From contig JAODNN010000129.1 in NCBI GenBank assembly GCA_025465355.1, forward strand, positions 1 through 64,000: a stretch of DNA of 64,000 nt. Direction: 5' to 3'. Shown piece by piece: positions 1-9,461 of the stretch. Numbering within the stretch: position 1 is the stretch's first letter; every line of letters begins with the position of its first letter. The notes beneath the pieces were generated by a model. The model was not told where the DNA came from. It saw only the letters and a program-made list of their open reading frames with translations, and did not search any database. The translations under genes were made by a program, and so were the position numbers. This stretch comes from Blastococcus sp. GTDB lineage: Bacteria; Actinomycetota; Actinomycetes; Mycobacteriales; Geodermatophilaceae.

Positions 1-771
1 CTCGACGTCGTCGCACTCACCGACCACGACACCACCGATGGCTGGACCGCTGCGGCGGCCGCGCGCCGCCCGGGCCTGATGGTCGTCCCGGGCATGGAGC
101 TGTCCTGCCGCTGGATGCCGGGGGACCAGCCGCCGATCAGCGTCCACCTGCTCGCCTACCTCTTCGATCCCGGGCACCCGGCGCTGCTCGCCGAGCGGAC
201 CCGCTTGCGGCAGGAGCGCCTGAGCCGAGGCGAGCGCATGGTCGGCGGCCTCGCCGCCGCCGGCTACCCGGTGACCTGGGACCGCATCGTGGAGGCCTCC
301 GAGGGCGGCGTCGTCGGGCGACCGCACGTCGCCCGCGCCCTGGTCGCCGCCGGCGTCGTCGAGTCGGTCGACCAGGCCTTCGCCACGCTGTTGAACCACC
401 GCAGCCCCTATTACGTGGCCAAGATCGACACCGACGTCGTCGAGGGCATCGCCCTCGTGCGCGCCGCGGGCGGGGTGCCGGTGTTCGCGCACGGCCTGGC
501 CAGAAAGCGCGGCCGCGTGGTGGGGGACGCCGCGATCATCGCGATGGCAGACGCCGGGCTGCTGGGGCTCGAGGTCGATCACCCGGACCACAGCCCCGAC
601 GAGCGCGAGCATCTCCGCGCCCTGGCCGGCCGCCTCGGCCTGCTCGCCACCGGCTCCAGCGACTACCACGGGACCAACAAGACGACGCCGATCGGCGCCT
701 GTCTCACCGAGCCGGACCAGTTCGAGGCCCTGCTGGCCGCGGGAACCGGCAGCGCGCCCTTCCGCGACTGA
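1..771 (+). CDS. PHP-domain metal-dependent phosphoesterase (5' end outside window)
   Basis: C-terminal part of a PHP (polymerase and histidinol phosphatase) domain protein of the TrpH type; the frame is open from base 1, so the start lies upstream. The first visible residues carry the metal-binding T-D-H-D motif, followed by G-M-E-L-S, and near the C-terminus there is G-S-S-D-Y-H-G, both hallmarks of the family. Members hydrolyse phosphate mono- or diesters, often nucleotides or oligonucleotides, at a metal centre. The next gene, a RecB-like nuclease, begins 36 bp downstream with its own leaderless-type promoter. The family is clear; the substrate cannot be read from sequence. Confidence 0.88.
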   Translation, partial: LDVVALTDHDTTDGWTAAAAARRPGLMVVPGMELSCRWMPGDQPPISVHLLAYLFDPGHPALLAERTRLRQERLSRGERMVGGLAAAGYPVTWDRIVEASEGGVVGRPHVARALVAAGVVESVDQAFATLLNHRSPYYVAKIDTDVVEGIALVRAAGGVPVFAHGLARKRGRVVGDAAIIAMADAGLLGLEVDHPDHSPDEREHLRALAGRLGLLATGSSDYHGTNKTTPIGACLTEPDQFEALLAAGTGSAPFRD

Positions 772-795
772 TCCGGAACCGTCGGTCCCGGCCGT

Positions 796-801
796 TACCG
801 T
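796..801 (+). promoter_or_regulatory. Predicted -10 element, leaderless start of RecB-like nuclease
   Basis: TACCGT (TANNNT) ends 6 bases before the ATG at 808, which would place transcription initiation at or next to the start codon. No ribosome binding site is visible, consistent with a leaderless mRNA. Confidence 0.5.
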
Positions 802-807
802 GTCGAC

Positions 808-1692
808 ATGACGGCCGGCGGGCAGGGCAGCGGCGGCCCGGCCGCCGCGCAGCTCGATCTGCCCGGCATGCCCAAGCGGCTCTTCCAGGCCACACCGAGC
901 AAGCTCGCCTGCTTCAGCGACTGCCCACGCCGCTACCGCTTCACCTACGTCGAGCGGCCGCAGCCCCCCAAGGGGCCGCCGTGGGCGCACAACACCGTGG
1001 GTTCCGCGGTGCACGCGGCGATGCGGTCGTGGTGGGAGCTCCCGGTCGAGAAGCGCACACCGGTCGCGGCCCGCCAGCTCCTCTACGGGGTGTGGTCGCG
1101 CACCGGCTTCCGCGACGAGGAGCAGGCCGACCGGTGGCGGGCCCGCGCCGCCGGGTGGCTTAGTGACTACGTGGCAGGCCTCGACCCCCTTGACGAGCCG
1201 GCCGGCACCGAGCGCACTGTCGGGGCGACCACCGACCGGCTCGCCCTCTCCGGCCGGGTCGACCGCATCGATCAGCGCGGTGACGAGCTCGTCGTCGTCG
1301 ACTACAAGACCGGCAGGGTGCCCAGCACCGAGGACGAGGCCCGCGGGTCACCCGCGCTGGCCATCTACGTCCTCGGCGTGCGTCGCACGCTGCGCCGGGC
1401 GTGCAGCAGGGTCGAGCTGCACCACCTGCCCTCGGGCACCGTGGCCGCCTTCGAGCACACCGAGAAGTCACTGGCCAACCATGTGCGCCGAGCCGAGGAC
1501 ACCGCCGCGGACATCGAGACGGCGGCCGCGGCCCTGGCCGACGGGCAGGACGTCGATGTCGCGTTCCCGCCGGTCACCGGGCCTCAGTGCAGCTGGTGCG
1601 ACTTCCGCCCGAGCTGTCCCGCCGGTCAGGCCGCCGTCCCCCCGCGCGAGACGTGGAGCTTCCTCGCAGATGAATCGACGCCGGGCGAGTGA
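808..1692 (+). CDS. RecB/Cas4-like PD-(D/E)XK nuclease with predicted Fe-S cluster
   Basis: A 294-residue stand-alone nuclease-fold protein. The N-terminal Cys35/Cys39 motif (S-K-L-A-C-F-S-D-C-P-R-R-Y) and the C-terminal Cys261, Cys264 and Cys270 have the layout of the [4Fe-4S]-stapled nuclease domain of AddB and Cas4. The catalytic core is visible as G-R-V-D-R-I-D followed by V-V-D165-Y-K167-T-G. It probably cleaves single-stranded DNA ends during repair. There is no helicase domain and no cas gene nearby, so a CRISPR role is unsupported. The ATG at 808 is preferred because of the -10 element directly upstream. Confidence 0.88.
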   Translation: MTAGGQGSGGPAAAQLDLPGMPKRLFQATPSKLACFSDCPRRYRFTYVERPQPPKGPPWAHNTVGSAVHAAMRSWWELPVEKRTPVAARQLLYGVWSRTGFRDEEQADRWRARAAGWLSDYVAGLDPLDEPAGTERTVGATTDRLALSGRVDRIDQRGDELVVVDYKTGRVPSTEDEARGSPALAIYVLGVRRTLRRACSRVELHHLPSGTVAAFEHTEKSLANHVRRAEDTAADIETAAAALADGQDVDVAFPPVTGPQCSWCDFRPSCPAGQAAVPPRETWSFLADESTPGE

Positions 1693-1698
1693 GCCTGA

Positions 1699-2568
1699 TC
1701 AGGCGCTGAGCCGGGCGGTCGCCCCCACCCGCTCGATGCCGGCCCACACGATCGGTGAGCGCCGGGCCCGCTGCGGCAGCTGCAGAGTGGCCTGCCGGAA
1801 GGCCCTCAGTCCCGCCGTGGCCGCGGCGTCGGTGAGGCCCAGCCCCGGCAGCGAGTACATCCGCCGGGCCCAGGCGGGCAAGGTGGCGAACGACAGTCCG
1901 GCGAGGGTGCCCCAGGCTGCACGCGCGGGGGTCAGGAACCGTACCCAGGCCGGCATCGGCGGGAGCAGCAGCAGCCGGCAGGCGTCCCGCGCGGCCGCCG
2001 TCACGGCCAACCGTGGTCGCGCCCGCTCGAAGTAGGCGGCCAGCTCGGCGGTCGACCGCGGCACAACGGCCTCGACCGCGCCGATGAGCGCGGCGGCAGT
2101 GGCCTGCTCGGAGACGTACCGGTCGGCGTCGCCGTCGGACAGCGGCACGCCGGCCCGGCGGGCGACCGAGAGCAGCGAGTCGACCTCGCAGCAGTGCACC
2201 CACAGCAGCAGGTCGGGGTCGTCGACCCGGTAGGCCCGGCCGGTCGTCTCCTCCGTGCCGCCCAGCCGGTGGTGGACGCCACGCACCCGCCGGACGGCAC
2301 GGAGCGCGTCCCGGCGGGTGCCGAACGTCAGCGTGTCCACGTAGGCGGCGGTGCGGGTCAACCGTGGCCACGGGGCCCTGTGGAAGCCGTCGGAGAACCG
2401 GGCGACGCCGTCCATGGCGACCGGATGGAGCGCCTGAAGCAGCAGCGCCCGGAGCCCGGCGACGGAGAAGGTCGGGTCCACGTGGATCCGCCAGGTCACG
2501 CTCTCGGGGCCGAAGAAACCGAGCCGGTCCTCCGCGGGCGTCCAGTCCGAGGGCGACAGCGAGGTCAT
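1699..2568 (-). CDS. Oxygenase MpaB family protein (DUF2236)
   Basis: 289 residues matching the DUF2236/MpaB-type oxygenase family, with the typical opening F-G-P-E-S-V-T-W-R, a Q-A-L-H-P segment, and a histidine-rich stretch (V-H-H-R-L-G-G; L-L-W-V-H). Family members include the fungal MpaB oxygenase and latex-clearing-protein relatives that bind heme; bacterial members are mostly uncharacterised. Its start overlaps the stop of the upstream alpha/beta hydrolase gene by 4 bp, so the two are probably translationally coupled and may act on the same lipophilic substrate (inference). It converges with the RecB-like gene, with 6 bp between the stops. Confidence 0.82.
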   Translation of the reverse strand: MTSLSPSDWTPAEDRLGFFGPESVTWRIHVDPTFSVAGLRALLLQALHPVAMDGVARFSDGFHRAPWPRLTRTAAYVDTLTFGTRRDALRAVRRVRGVHHRLGGTEETTGRAYRVDDPDLLLWVHCCEVDSLLSVARRAGVPLSDGDADRYVSEQATAAALIGAVEAVVPRSTAELAAYFERARPRLAVTAAARDACRLLLLPPMPAWVRFLTPARAAWGTLAGLSFATLPAWARRMYSLPGLGLTDAAATAGLRAFRQATLQLPQRARRSPIVWAGIERVGATARLSA

Positions 2569-3488
2569 GGCCGCGTCCCGCCGGTCACCGACGTCCAGAA
2601 GTCGAGCAGCACCTCGGCGGTGCGGGGCGGGTTGTCCACGGCGGGGGAGTGGATGGACCTGTCGATGACCTCGTGGCGGGCACCGAGCCGTGCGGCCATG
2701 TCCGCCTGCACGTGAGGCAGCCAGGCGTCGTCCGCCTCCCCGTGCGCCACCAGCACGGGGACGCCGGTCCCCGCCAGCTCCGCCACCCGGTCGGGCTCAC
2801 CGAGCATCGCATCGGCCATGCCGCGCAGCCCGGCCGCCGAATTGCGCAGGAACCGCCGCGACAGGAACTCGCGGGTGGGTGGCGGCACGGCCTGGGCTCG
2901 CGGGTCGGTCATGGCCAGCTGATCCATGGCCTCCTGTACGAGTTCCACCCCGCCGGCCGCCAGGAGCGGTGCGAGGTGATCGAGGAGCTCGGCGCGACGC
3001 CCGGTCAGCCGCGACGGACCCGAGCCCAGCAGGGTCAGCGACGTGACGGCACCCGGGTCGGCCAGGACGGCCGCGCGGGTCACCAGGCCGCCGAAGCTGT
3101 GCCCGACCAGGTGCGGCGGCTCGTCGCTCTCCTTGCGCAGGACGTCGGCCACGGCGAGGACGTCGGCCGCGAGCTCGGCCACCGCGTAGGCGGCCGGATC
3201 GTCCGGTCCGGGTGACTCGTACTGGCCGCGCTGGTCGATCGCCACCACGCGGAAGCCGGCGGCCGTCAGGGGGGCCAGCACGGGGGCGAAGTCCTCCTTG
3301 CTGCCGGTGAACCCGGCGACCAGCAGGGCGGTCCCGCGGGCGGCGTGGCCGCCGGTGTCGAGCGCTGCCAGGGGACCGGCGCGGCCGCGGAACGTGCGGG
3401 GCGCCGCATCGTGATCGGCGAGCTGGCGGAGGTCGGTGGAGCTGATGGCGAGATTCACCGAGGAGTCGGGGCCTCCGGGCAGGACCAT
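2565..3488 (-). CDS. Alpha/beta hydrolase
   Basis: 307 residues with the alpha/beta-hydrolase fold. The nucleophile elbow G-H-S131-F-G-G is clear, the oxyanion region reads V-A-G-F-T-G-S-K-E-D-F, the acid is probably the Asp after H-G-E-A-D, and the catalytic His is in the S-I-H-S-P segment near the C-terminus. The substrate is unknown. It is first in a two-gene unit with the MpaB-type oxygenase and overlaps it by 4 bp. The ATG at 3488 has no strong Shine-Dalgarno; a slightly later start is possible. Confidence 0.85.
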   Translation of the reverse strand: MVLPGGPDSSVNLAISSTDLRQLADHDAAPRTFRGRAGPLAALDTGGHAARGTALLVAGFTGSKEDFAPVLAPLTAAGFRVVAIDQRGQYESPGPDDPAAYAVAELAADVLAVADVLRKESDEPPHLVGHSFGGLVTRAAVLADPGAVTSLTLLGSGPSRLTGRRAELLDHLAPLLAAGGVELVQEAMDQLAMTDPRAQAVPPPTREFLSRRFLRNSAAGLRGMADAMLGEPDRVAELAGTGVPVLVAHGEADDAWLPHVQADMAARLGARHEVIDRSIHSPAVDNPPRTAEVLLDFWTSVTGGTRP

Positions 3489-3531
3489 GCCGACCAGTCA
3501 ACCTCGCGGATCCGGCACGTGCCGGGCAGGG

Positions 3532-4710
3532 TCAGCGGTAGCCGAGCACCTGGCCGGGAAGCCGGTAGACCACGGTGCTGCCGACCACGGCAGTGATGCC
3601 GCCGTCGGGCACACCGGAGGCGGTGGAGCGGCTCCGCTCCGCGCCGGTTCCGGGGTCGCGGACGACGAACGCACCGGCCTCGGGGACGACGACGGCGGCG
3701 TTCGCCGGCAGCTGGCCGCCGCCCCCCTCGACCGAGGGGAGGCCGAGCGCGCTGCCCGTCCAGCGCACCGCGCCGGTCGACGGGTCGAGCGACAGCACCG
3801 TGCCGTGGGCCCACAGGAGAAGGGTGCCGGGCACGGAGAGCTCCGTGGGGGCGGCCGCGGTGTCCTGCGACGGCAGCCCCACCGACTGCCGCTGGGCGCC
3901 GTCGCCGGCGGCGAGGACCCGCAACTCGTCGCCCACGACGACCGTGACCAGTTCGTCCGCGCCGGCCAGCCGAACGTCGGCCCCGTCCGGAGCCGGGAGG
4001 TCGCGCGTCCAGTGCGGGGTCCCGGTGCTCCCGTCGAGCAGGATCACCTGGAAGGACGCCGCGCCCGGGCAGCGCTGCAGCAGCACCATCCCGCTGCTGC
4101 CGGCCCGGGCGTCGGCGATCGTGCAGCCCTGCGGGGCGTGGCGGCCCCAGCGGATGTTGTCGCCGGTCGGGTCGAGGTCGACCACCCCTGTCGGGGAGAC
4201 CGCGAGCACGTGCCCCGTGGTGCTGGTCAGCCGCACGTCCGGCCGGAGGTCCAGGTTGCGGTTCCAGGTCCGGACCCCCGTGCCGGCGTCCAGCGCGACC
4301 GCCTGGTCGCACCGGTCCCCGGTGGCGTACACGGCGACGGCCACGCCGTCGGTGGCGGTGAGGCCGCAGAGCCGCCGGTTCGAGCGGGTGTAGTGCCACA
4401 CCTCCCGGCCGGTGGCCGGGTCCAGGGCGGTGACGCCGTGCGCCGAGCCGACGATCACCCGGCCCTGCTGCACCACCTGCTCCGGCAGCGCGTCCCCTGG
4501 GACCGACCACGCCTGGGACAGCGCTCGAGCGGGGGAGCCGGAGGCGGGAGCGGGCCGGGGTGCGGTGGTGCTGGAGGTCGCCCGCGCGTCGGAGCCCCGC
4601 CACAGCACGACGGCGACCACCAGGAGCGCCAGCACGCCCGCCGTCCAGATCCAGGCCCGGAGCGGCGGGCGGCGCAGAGTCGTACCGGGCACGGCGCCCG
4701 ACGATGTCAC
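3532..4710 (-). CDS. Membrane-anchored PQQ-like beta-propeller protein
   Basis: A short cytoplasmic N-terminus, one transmembrane segment (about residues 19-39: W-I-W-T-A-G-V-L-A-L-L-V-V-A-V-V-L), a Ser/Thr/Ala/Pro-rich linker, and then repeated beta-propeller blades of the type A-L-D-P-A-T-G-R-E-V-W. This resembles the BamB/PQQ-dehydrogenase repeat fold without an enzymatic motif, so it is probably an extracytoplasmic scaffold. The GTG at 4710 lies 14 bp after the stop of the DEAD-box helicase gene. An ATG at 4863 in the same frame would add 51 Pro/Arg-rich residues inside the helicase gene and is less likely. Function unknown. Confidence 0.72.
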   Translation of the reverse strand: MTSSGAVPGTTLRRPPLRAWIWTAGVLALLVVAVVLWRGSDARATSSTTAPRPAPASGSPARALSQAWSVPGDALPEQVVQQGRVIVGSAHGVTALDPATGREVWHYTRSNRRLCGLTATDGVAVAVYATGDRCDQAVALDAGTGVRTWNRNLDLRPDVRLTSTTGHVLAVSPTGVVDLDPTGDNIRWGRHAPQGCTIADARAGSSGMVLLQRCPGAASFQVILLDGSTGTPHWTRDLPAPDGADVRLAGADELVTVVVGDELRVLAAGDGAQRQSVGLPSQDTAAAPTELSVPGTLLLWAHGTVLSLDPSTGAVRWTGSALGLPSVEGGGGQLPANAAVVVPEAGAFVVRDPGTGAERSRSTASGVPDGGITAVVGSTVVYRLPGQVLGYR

Positions 4711-4723
4711 ACGGGGCTGGGGA

Positions 4724-6349
4724 TCAGGCGGCGGACTCGGAGCCGCCGCGGTTGGCCCCGCCACGACGGCGGCGCCGGTGGCGGGGTGCGCCGGACGAAC
4801 CGGACTCACCGGCCGGCGTGGCCGGCGCTGACTGCTCGCCGCTCGCGGGCGCGGACGAGCCACCGCCGCCCCGGGTACGCCGGCGCGGCGAGCCGCTGCG
4901 GGAGGCGGCCGGACGGTCGCCCTCGGTCCGCTCGTGCGAGCCGCCGTAACCGCCGGAGCCGCCCGAGCGGTTGCGCTTGCCGGTCTCGCCGAGGTCCTCG
5001 AGGGTCTCTGCGTCCAGGCCCTCGCGGGTCCGCTGCGACCGCGGCAGCCGGCCGGTGGCGGTCTCCGGCACGTCGAGGTCGGAGTACACCCACGGCGAGG
5101 TGGAGTAGGTCTCCGGCGGGTCCGCGAACTGCAGGTCCAGCGCCTTGTTGATCAGCTGCCACCGCGGGATGTCGTCCCAGTCCACCAGCGTGACGGCGAT
5201 ACCCTCGTTGCCCGCGCGGCCGGTGCGGCCGATGCGGTGCACGTAGGTCTTCTCGTCCTCGGGGCACTGGTAGTTCACGACGTGGCTGACGCCGGTGACG
5301 TCGATGCCGCGTGCGGCGACGTCGGTGGCGACGAGCACGTCCACCTTGCCGCTGCGGAAGGCCCGCAGCGCCTGCTCGCGCGCACCCTGGCCGAGGTCAC
5401 CGTGCACGGCGGCCGCGGCGAAACCGCGGTCGACGAGGTCGTCGGCCACCTTCTGGGCGGTCCGCTTGGTGCGGCAGAAGACCATCACCAGGCCGCGGTC
5501 GCGGGACTGCAGCACGCGCGAGAGCAGTTCCGGCTTGTCCAGGTTGTGGGCCCGGTAGATGAACTGCGTGGTCTGCGGGACCGTCGAGCCCTCGTCGTTG
5601 CCGTGGGCGCGGATGTGCGTCGGCTGGCTCATGAACGAGCGGGACAGGTTCACGATGGGGCCGGGCATGGTGGCCGAGAACAGCATCGTCTGACGCTTGT
5701 CGGGGACCATGCCGAGGATCCGCTCGATGTCGGGCAGGAAGCCCAGGTCGAGCATCTCGTCGGCCTCGTCGAGGACGAGCACCTTGACCTTGCCCAGGAT
5801 CAGGTGGCCCTGCTGGGCCAGGTCCAGGAGCCGGCCGGGTGTGCCGACGACGATCTCGACGCCGCTCTGCAGCGACTGGACCTGTGGCTCGTACGCGCGG
5901 CCGCCGTAGATGGCCTGCACGCGGATGCCGCGCTTGGCGCCCGCGGCGGCCAGGTCACGGGAGACCTGCACGCAGAGCTCGCGGGTGGGGACGACGACCA
6001 GTGCCTGCGGGACGCCGTCGCCGCCCTCGGCCGGGGGAACGACGCGCTGCAGCATCGGGACGCCGAAGCCGAGCGTCTTGCCGGTGCCGGTGCGGGCCTG
6101 ACCGATGAGGTCGTGGCCGGCCAGCGCCAGCGGAAGCGTGAGTTCCTGGATCGCGAAAGTGCGGGTGATGCCCACCTCGGCCAGCGCGGCGACGACGTCG
6201 GGGTGGACGTCGAAGTCGCTGAACAGGGGGCTGTCCGCGGCGACGGAAGCGCCGCCGAGTTCCTCGACGGCCTCCTCGAGCTGCTCGGGGTCCGGGGCGC
6301 CGGTCTCGGCGTGCTCCAGGGCCGTGGGCTCGAGGTCCGTGCCGGACAT
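4724..6349 (-). CDS. rhlE: DEAD-box RNA helicase (RhlE/DeaD type)
   Basis: 541 residues with all core DEAD-box motifs: Q-motif Gln68, A-R-T-G-T-G-K91-T, P-T-R-E-L, T-P-G-R, D-E-A-D at 194-197, S-A-T at 225-227, A-T-D-V-A-A-R-G-I-D and H-R-I-G-R-T-G-R. After about residue 440 comes a Gly/Arg/Ser-rich basic tail suited to RNA binding. ATP-dependent RNA unwinding, probably in rRNA maturation, mRNA decay or cold adaptation. The neighbours (ferritin-like, DUF3107, TetR, DUF3152, moeZ) match the surroundings of M. tuberculosis Rv3211 (rhlE) as I remember it. The gene is preceded by a long leader; the beta-propeller gene follows closely. Confidence 0.93.
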   Translation of the reverse strand: MSGTDLEPTALEHAETGAPDPEQLEEAVEELGGASVAADSPLFSDFDVHPDVVAALAEVGITRTFAIQELTLPLALAGHDLIGQARTGTGKTLGFGVPMLQRVVPPAEGGDGVPQALVVVPTRELCVQVSRDLAAAGAKRGIRVQAIYGGRAYEPQVQSLQSGVEIVVGTPGRLLDLAQQGHLILGKVKVLVLDEADEMLDLGFLPDIERILGMVPDKRQTMLFSATMPGPIVNLSRSFMSQPTHIRAHGNDEGSTVPQTTQFIYRAHNLDKPELLSRVLQSRDRGLVMVFCRTKRTAQKVADDLVDRGFAAAAVHGDLGQGAREQALRAFRSGKVDVLVATDVAARGIDVTGVSHVVNYQCPEDEKTYVHRIGRTGRAGNEGIAVTLVDWDDIPRWQLINKALDLQFADPPETYSTSPWVYSDLDVPETATGRLPRSQRTREGLDAETLEDLGETGKRNRSGGSGGYGGSHERTEGDRPAASRSGSPRRRTRGGGGSSAPASGEQSAPATPAGESGSSGAPRHRRRRRGGANRGGSESAA

Positions 6350-6603
6350 CTCGGGGATGGTGTTCTCGATGGAGGTCAGTTGTCTCGCCTCTGGTCTGCT
6401 GGGGGACCGGCTCCGGCGGCGGGAATCGCCGCGTCGGACCTGTCCCGGGTCGGTTGTCGCGGGATCAGTTCCAGCGCCGACGCGGCCAGCAGACCGGGCG
6501 TCAGGGGAGATCGACCCGGGAGACAGCCCTCGGAGGGCTCTCGATCACCGGCCCCGAGGGGCGGCGTCCAGCGGTTGTCAGCGCACAGATATACAAGCGA
6601 ACC
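6350..6603 (-). promoter_or_regulatory. Long 5' leader and candidate promoter of the DEAD-box helicase gene
   Basis: The divergent space 6350-6727 holds no convincing gene. On the minus strand an extended -10-like TGTATAT (complement of bases around 6588-6595) would give a leader of roughly 235 nt ahead of the helicase ATG. Inside it are small inverted repeats, such as the 7-bp arms at 6525-6531/6533-6539 and G/C arms at 6551-6562. Long structured leaders are common for cold-shock DEAD-box mRNAs; a regulatory role here is inference. Confidence 0.35.
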
Positions 6604-6727
6604 GAACGGCTCACCGATTCCCATCTTAGCGCGGCTACCGGTTAGCCTCTCCGCGCCGCGCTGTCCAGCGACCTGCGTCACACCCGTCCGGGTCAGACGC
6701 GCTCCACCCCGAGCTCAGGAGATGCGT

Positions 6728-7378
6728 GTGACCCCGGTCGACACCAGTGCCGTCGCCGATCTGCTGGGAGTGCTCGCCTACGCCGAACTGACCGCGTTCG
6801 ACCGGCTCGCCGAGGACGCCCGCATGGCGCCCACCCTGGAGGGCCGCGCCGCGCTGGCCCGGATGGCGGCAGCGGAGATCGGGCACCACGTCCGCCTGAT
6901 CGAGCGGATGACCGAGCTGGGCGTGGACCCGGCCGAGACGATGGCCCCGTTCGTCTCCGCGCTGGACACCTTCCACGAGAGCACCCGCCCGAACACCTGG
7001 CTGGAGGGGCTGGTCAAGGCCTACGTGGGCGACGGGCTGGCCACCGACTTCTACCGGGAGATCGCCGCGTTCCTGCCCGACCCCGATCGCGCGCTGGTCC
7101 TCGACGTGCTCGCCGACACCGGGCATGCCGGGTTCGCCGTCCGTGAGGTCCGCGCGGCGATAGCGGCGGACCGCCGGGTCGGCGGTCGGCTGGCCCTCTG
7201 GGGACGGCGGCTCGTGGGGGAGGCGATCACCCAGTCCCAGGCGGTGATCGCGGAGCACGACCGGCTGGCCGAGCTGATCATGGCGGGCGTGGGCGACGTC
7301 GGCGGGGTAGCCCGCCTGATCGAGCGGATCACCGACGCCCACACCGCGCGCATGAAGGCGCTCGGGCTTCGCGGTTAG
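6728..7378 (+). CDS. Ferritin-like fold protein (Rv3210c-like)
   Basis: 216 residues, largely helical, with paired carboxylate/histidine motifs of the ferritin-like di-iron fold: A-Y-A-E-L-T near the start, [12 protein letters not shown], and T-G-H-A-G-F further on. This family is often annotated as related to tRNA-(MS2IO6A) hydroxylase MiaE, but substrate and metal are unproven. An AGGAG at 6717-6721 directly abuts an ATG at 6722 but lies an ideal 6 nt from the GTG at 6728, so GTG is chosen. It sits beside the DEAD-box gene as in mycobacteria and overlaps the convergent chemoreceptor gene by 4 bp at the stops. Confidence 0.8.
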   Translation: MTPVDTSAVADLLGVLAYAELTAFDRLAEDARMAPTLEGRAALARMAAAEIGHHVRLIERMTELGVDPAETMAPFVSALDTFHESTRPNTWLEGLVKAYVGDGLATDFYREIAAFLPDPDRALVLDVLADTGHAGFAVREVRAAIAADRRVGGRLALWGRRLVGEAITQSQAVIAEHDRLAELIMAGVGDVGGVARLIERITDAHTARMKALGLRG

Positions 7379-9318
7379 ACCTTGAACTGGCCGACGAGCC
7401 GGGACAGTTCGGCGGTGACGTCCGCCAGTCCTTCCACAGCCTCGCGGGTCTGGGTGGCGTCGGCCCCGGTCTCGGCGCTGACCGTCGAGATGGTGGTGAT
7501 CGACGCGGCGATCGAGCCGGTGCCCTGCGCCGCCTCGCTGACGCTGCGGGACATCTCGTTGGTCGTGGCGGTCTGCTCCTCGACCGCACTGGCGATGGTG
7601 GTCTGGTAGTCGCTGATCTGGGAGATCACCTCGTCGATCCGGGCGATCGCGGCAATCGCCTGGGTGGTGTCGGTCTGGATGGCCTCCACCCGGCGGACGA
7701 TGTCCTCGGTCGCCTTGGACGTCTCCTGGGCCAGCTCCTTGACCTCGTTGGCGACCACCGCGAAGCCCTTGCCCGCCTCCCCGGCCCGCGCCGCCTCGAT
7801 GGTGGCGTTCAGCGCCAGCAGATTCGTCTGCTCGGCGATGCTCGTGATCACCTTCACCACGTTGCCGATCTCCGCCGAGGACTCGCCCAGCTTGGCCACT
7901 GTCGCGTTGGTCTCGACGGCGACGGTGACTGCTTCGCCGGCCATCCGTGCGGCCTCGTTGGCGTTGGTGGCGATCTCGCGGATGCTCGCGCCCATCTCCT
8001 CGGCGCCTGCGGCAACCGTCTGCACATTGCGCGACACCTGCTCGGCTGCGGCCGACACCTGCTGGGTCTGAGCCGCCGTCTGCCCAGCGGACTCGACCAT
8101 CCGGTTGGAGACCCCTGACATCCCCGCCGAGACCTCGGTCAGGGAGTCGGAAGCCCGGCCGATGCCGGACACGGTGTCCGCCACCTTGGAGACGAACCGG
8201 TTGAACGCCGCTCCCAGGCGCCCGATCTCGTCCTTGCGAGCCTCGTCCACCCGAGCGGTGAGGTCCCCGTCGCCGTCGGCGATCTCCTCCATCCGCAGGC
8301 GCAGCGTGTCCAGGGGGGCCACCACGCGCCGGGCCACCAGCAGGGTGGCCAGGCCGGCCAGCAGCATCGTCACCACGGCGCCCACGAGGATTGCCGACCG
8401 CAGGGAGTGTGCGCCGGCGAGGATTGCGCCCTCCGGGATGTCGACGACCAGTGACCAGTGCTGTCCCTTGCCCACCGTGATCGGTGCGGCTACGAGGACG
8501 CTGCCGTCGACCGTCCCCTGCGCCAGGCCGCCGCGGCGCACCGCGTCCGCGGCCAGACGGGCGGCGGCGCCCCTCGGCGCCGCGCCGGCCTTGTCCCCGG
8601 GCCGGTTGCTGGCGACGACCTTGCCGCCGTCGGACACGAGGGCGGCACGGCCGACGCCATCGGGCCGGATCGCCCCGATCTGTTGCCCCACGCTGGTGAG
8701 CGGGACGTCGACACCCGCGACACCGATCACCTGGTTGCCCGCCCGGATCGGGGACGTGAGCGACGTCATCAGGACGGTCTTGCCGCCCACCTGGTATTCG
8801 TAGGGCTCGATGGCGACGGGGACTCCCTTGTTCCGCGGAACGAGGTAGTAGTCACCCGCGCCCGGCTTCTCGTAGTCGGTCAGCGGGCTCACGGAGATCT
8901 GGGCGCCGTCCCTGAACCAGTACGACACGTACCGCCCGGTGGCATCGGACCTGGGGTCGGCGACGTGGCCGGCGTCCCCGTTGTCGAAGGCGTTGGGCTC
9001 GAAGGCCGACCACACCGCCAGCAGTGAATTGTCCGCGGCCAGCAGGTCACGCTCGATCGAGTCCGCGATGACGCGGTTGCCCTGCCGGGTGGCCGCGAGA
9101 ACGCTCAGGGTCTGTCCGAGGGCCTGCGCCGTCCCCATCTGACGGATGATGCCGGTCTCGACCTTCTGTGCCTCCTCGGCTGCCAGGCTGCTGGTGTACC
9201 GCATCCCGTCGTCCCGTGCCCGGTTCGTGGTCAAGGTCGCGATGACGGTGACCAACCCGGCCAGCGCCACGGCTAACACCACAGCGGTGCTGACGACGAG
9301 GCGGGTCTTCACACTCAC
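7375..9318 (-). CDS. Methyl-accepting chemotaxis protein with extracellular Cache sensor
   Basis: About 647 residues: N-terminal transmembrane helix (residues 5-30), a large periplasmic-type double-Cache sensor domain (to about residue 300, with Y-W-F-R-D-G and Y-Y-x-P-like elements), a second transmembrane helix, a HAMP linker, and a C-terminal signalling hairpin with the conserved tip [24 protein letters not shown]. It should relay ligand binding to CheA/CheW, none of which lie nearby. GTG at 9318 is chosen because GGGAG lies 5 nt upstream; an in-frame ATG at 9357 would add 13 non-hydrophobic residues. Confidence 0.93.
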   Translation of the reverse strand: MSVKTRLVVSTAVVLAVALAGLVTVIATLTTNRARDDGMRYTSSLAAEEAQKVETGIIRQMGTAQALGQTLSVLAATRQGNRVIADSIERDLLAADNSLLAVWSAFEPNAFDNGDAGHVADPRSDATGRYVSYWFRDGAQISVSPLTDYEKPGAGDYYLVPRNKGVPVAIEPYEYQVGGKTVLMTSLTSPIRAGNQVIGVAGVDVPLTSVGQQIGAIRPDGVGRAALVSDGGKVVASNRPGDKAGAAPRGAAARLAADAVRRGGLAQGTVDGSVLVAAPITVGKGQHWSLVVDIPEGAILAGAHSLRSAILVGAVVTMLLAGLATLLVARRVVAPLDTLRLRMEEIADGDGDLTARVDEARKDEIGRLGAAFNRFVSKVADTVSGIGRASDSLTEVSAGMSGVSNRMVESAGQTAAQTQQVSAAAEQVSRNVQTVAAGAEEMGASIREIATNANEAARMAGEAVTVAVETNATVAKLGESSAEIGNVVKVITSIAEQTNLLALNATIEAARAGEAGKGFAVVANEVKELAQETSKATEDIVRRVEAIQTDTTQAIAAIARIDEVISQISDYQTTIASAVEEQTATTNEMSRSVSEAAQGTGSIAASITTISTVSAETGADATQTREAVEGLADVTAELSRLVGQFKV

Positions 9319-9412
9319 AGGGACTCCCAGGGACGGCGAGCACGTGACATTCGGCACGTGTCAGTGCATGTATCGGCAGGTGGGAGTGGAGTCGGTACAT
9401 CGGAGAAAACGC

Positions 9413-9450
9413 CGACGGGGCGCCTCCGCGAGTGCGGAGGCGCCCCGTCG
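9413..9450 (-). terminator. Intrinsic terminator after the DUF3107 gene
   Basis: A perfect 17-bp inverted repeat (9413-9429 with 9434-9450) and a 4-base loop. On the minus strand it is followed by GCGTTTTCTC, a usable U-tract. It sits between the DUF3107 stop and the chemoreceptor gene, so the chemoreceptor needs its own promoter in 9319-9412. Confidence 0.85.
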
Positions 9451-9461
9451 GGGGTTCTGGC

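Noticed and set aside
808-1692. Cas4 of a CRISPR system
   Set aside because: The fold is Cas4-like, but there is no repeat array, Cas1 or Cas2 in the window; a stand-alone repair nuclease is more likely.
3436-5151. A 571-codon plus-strand frame across the beta-propeller gene
   Set aside because: Composition typical of antisense frames, with no start signal or motif.
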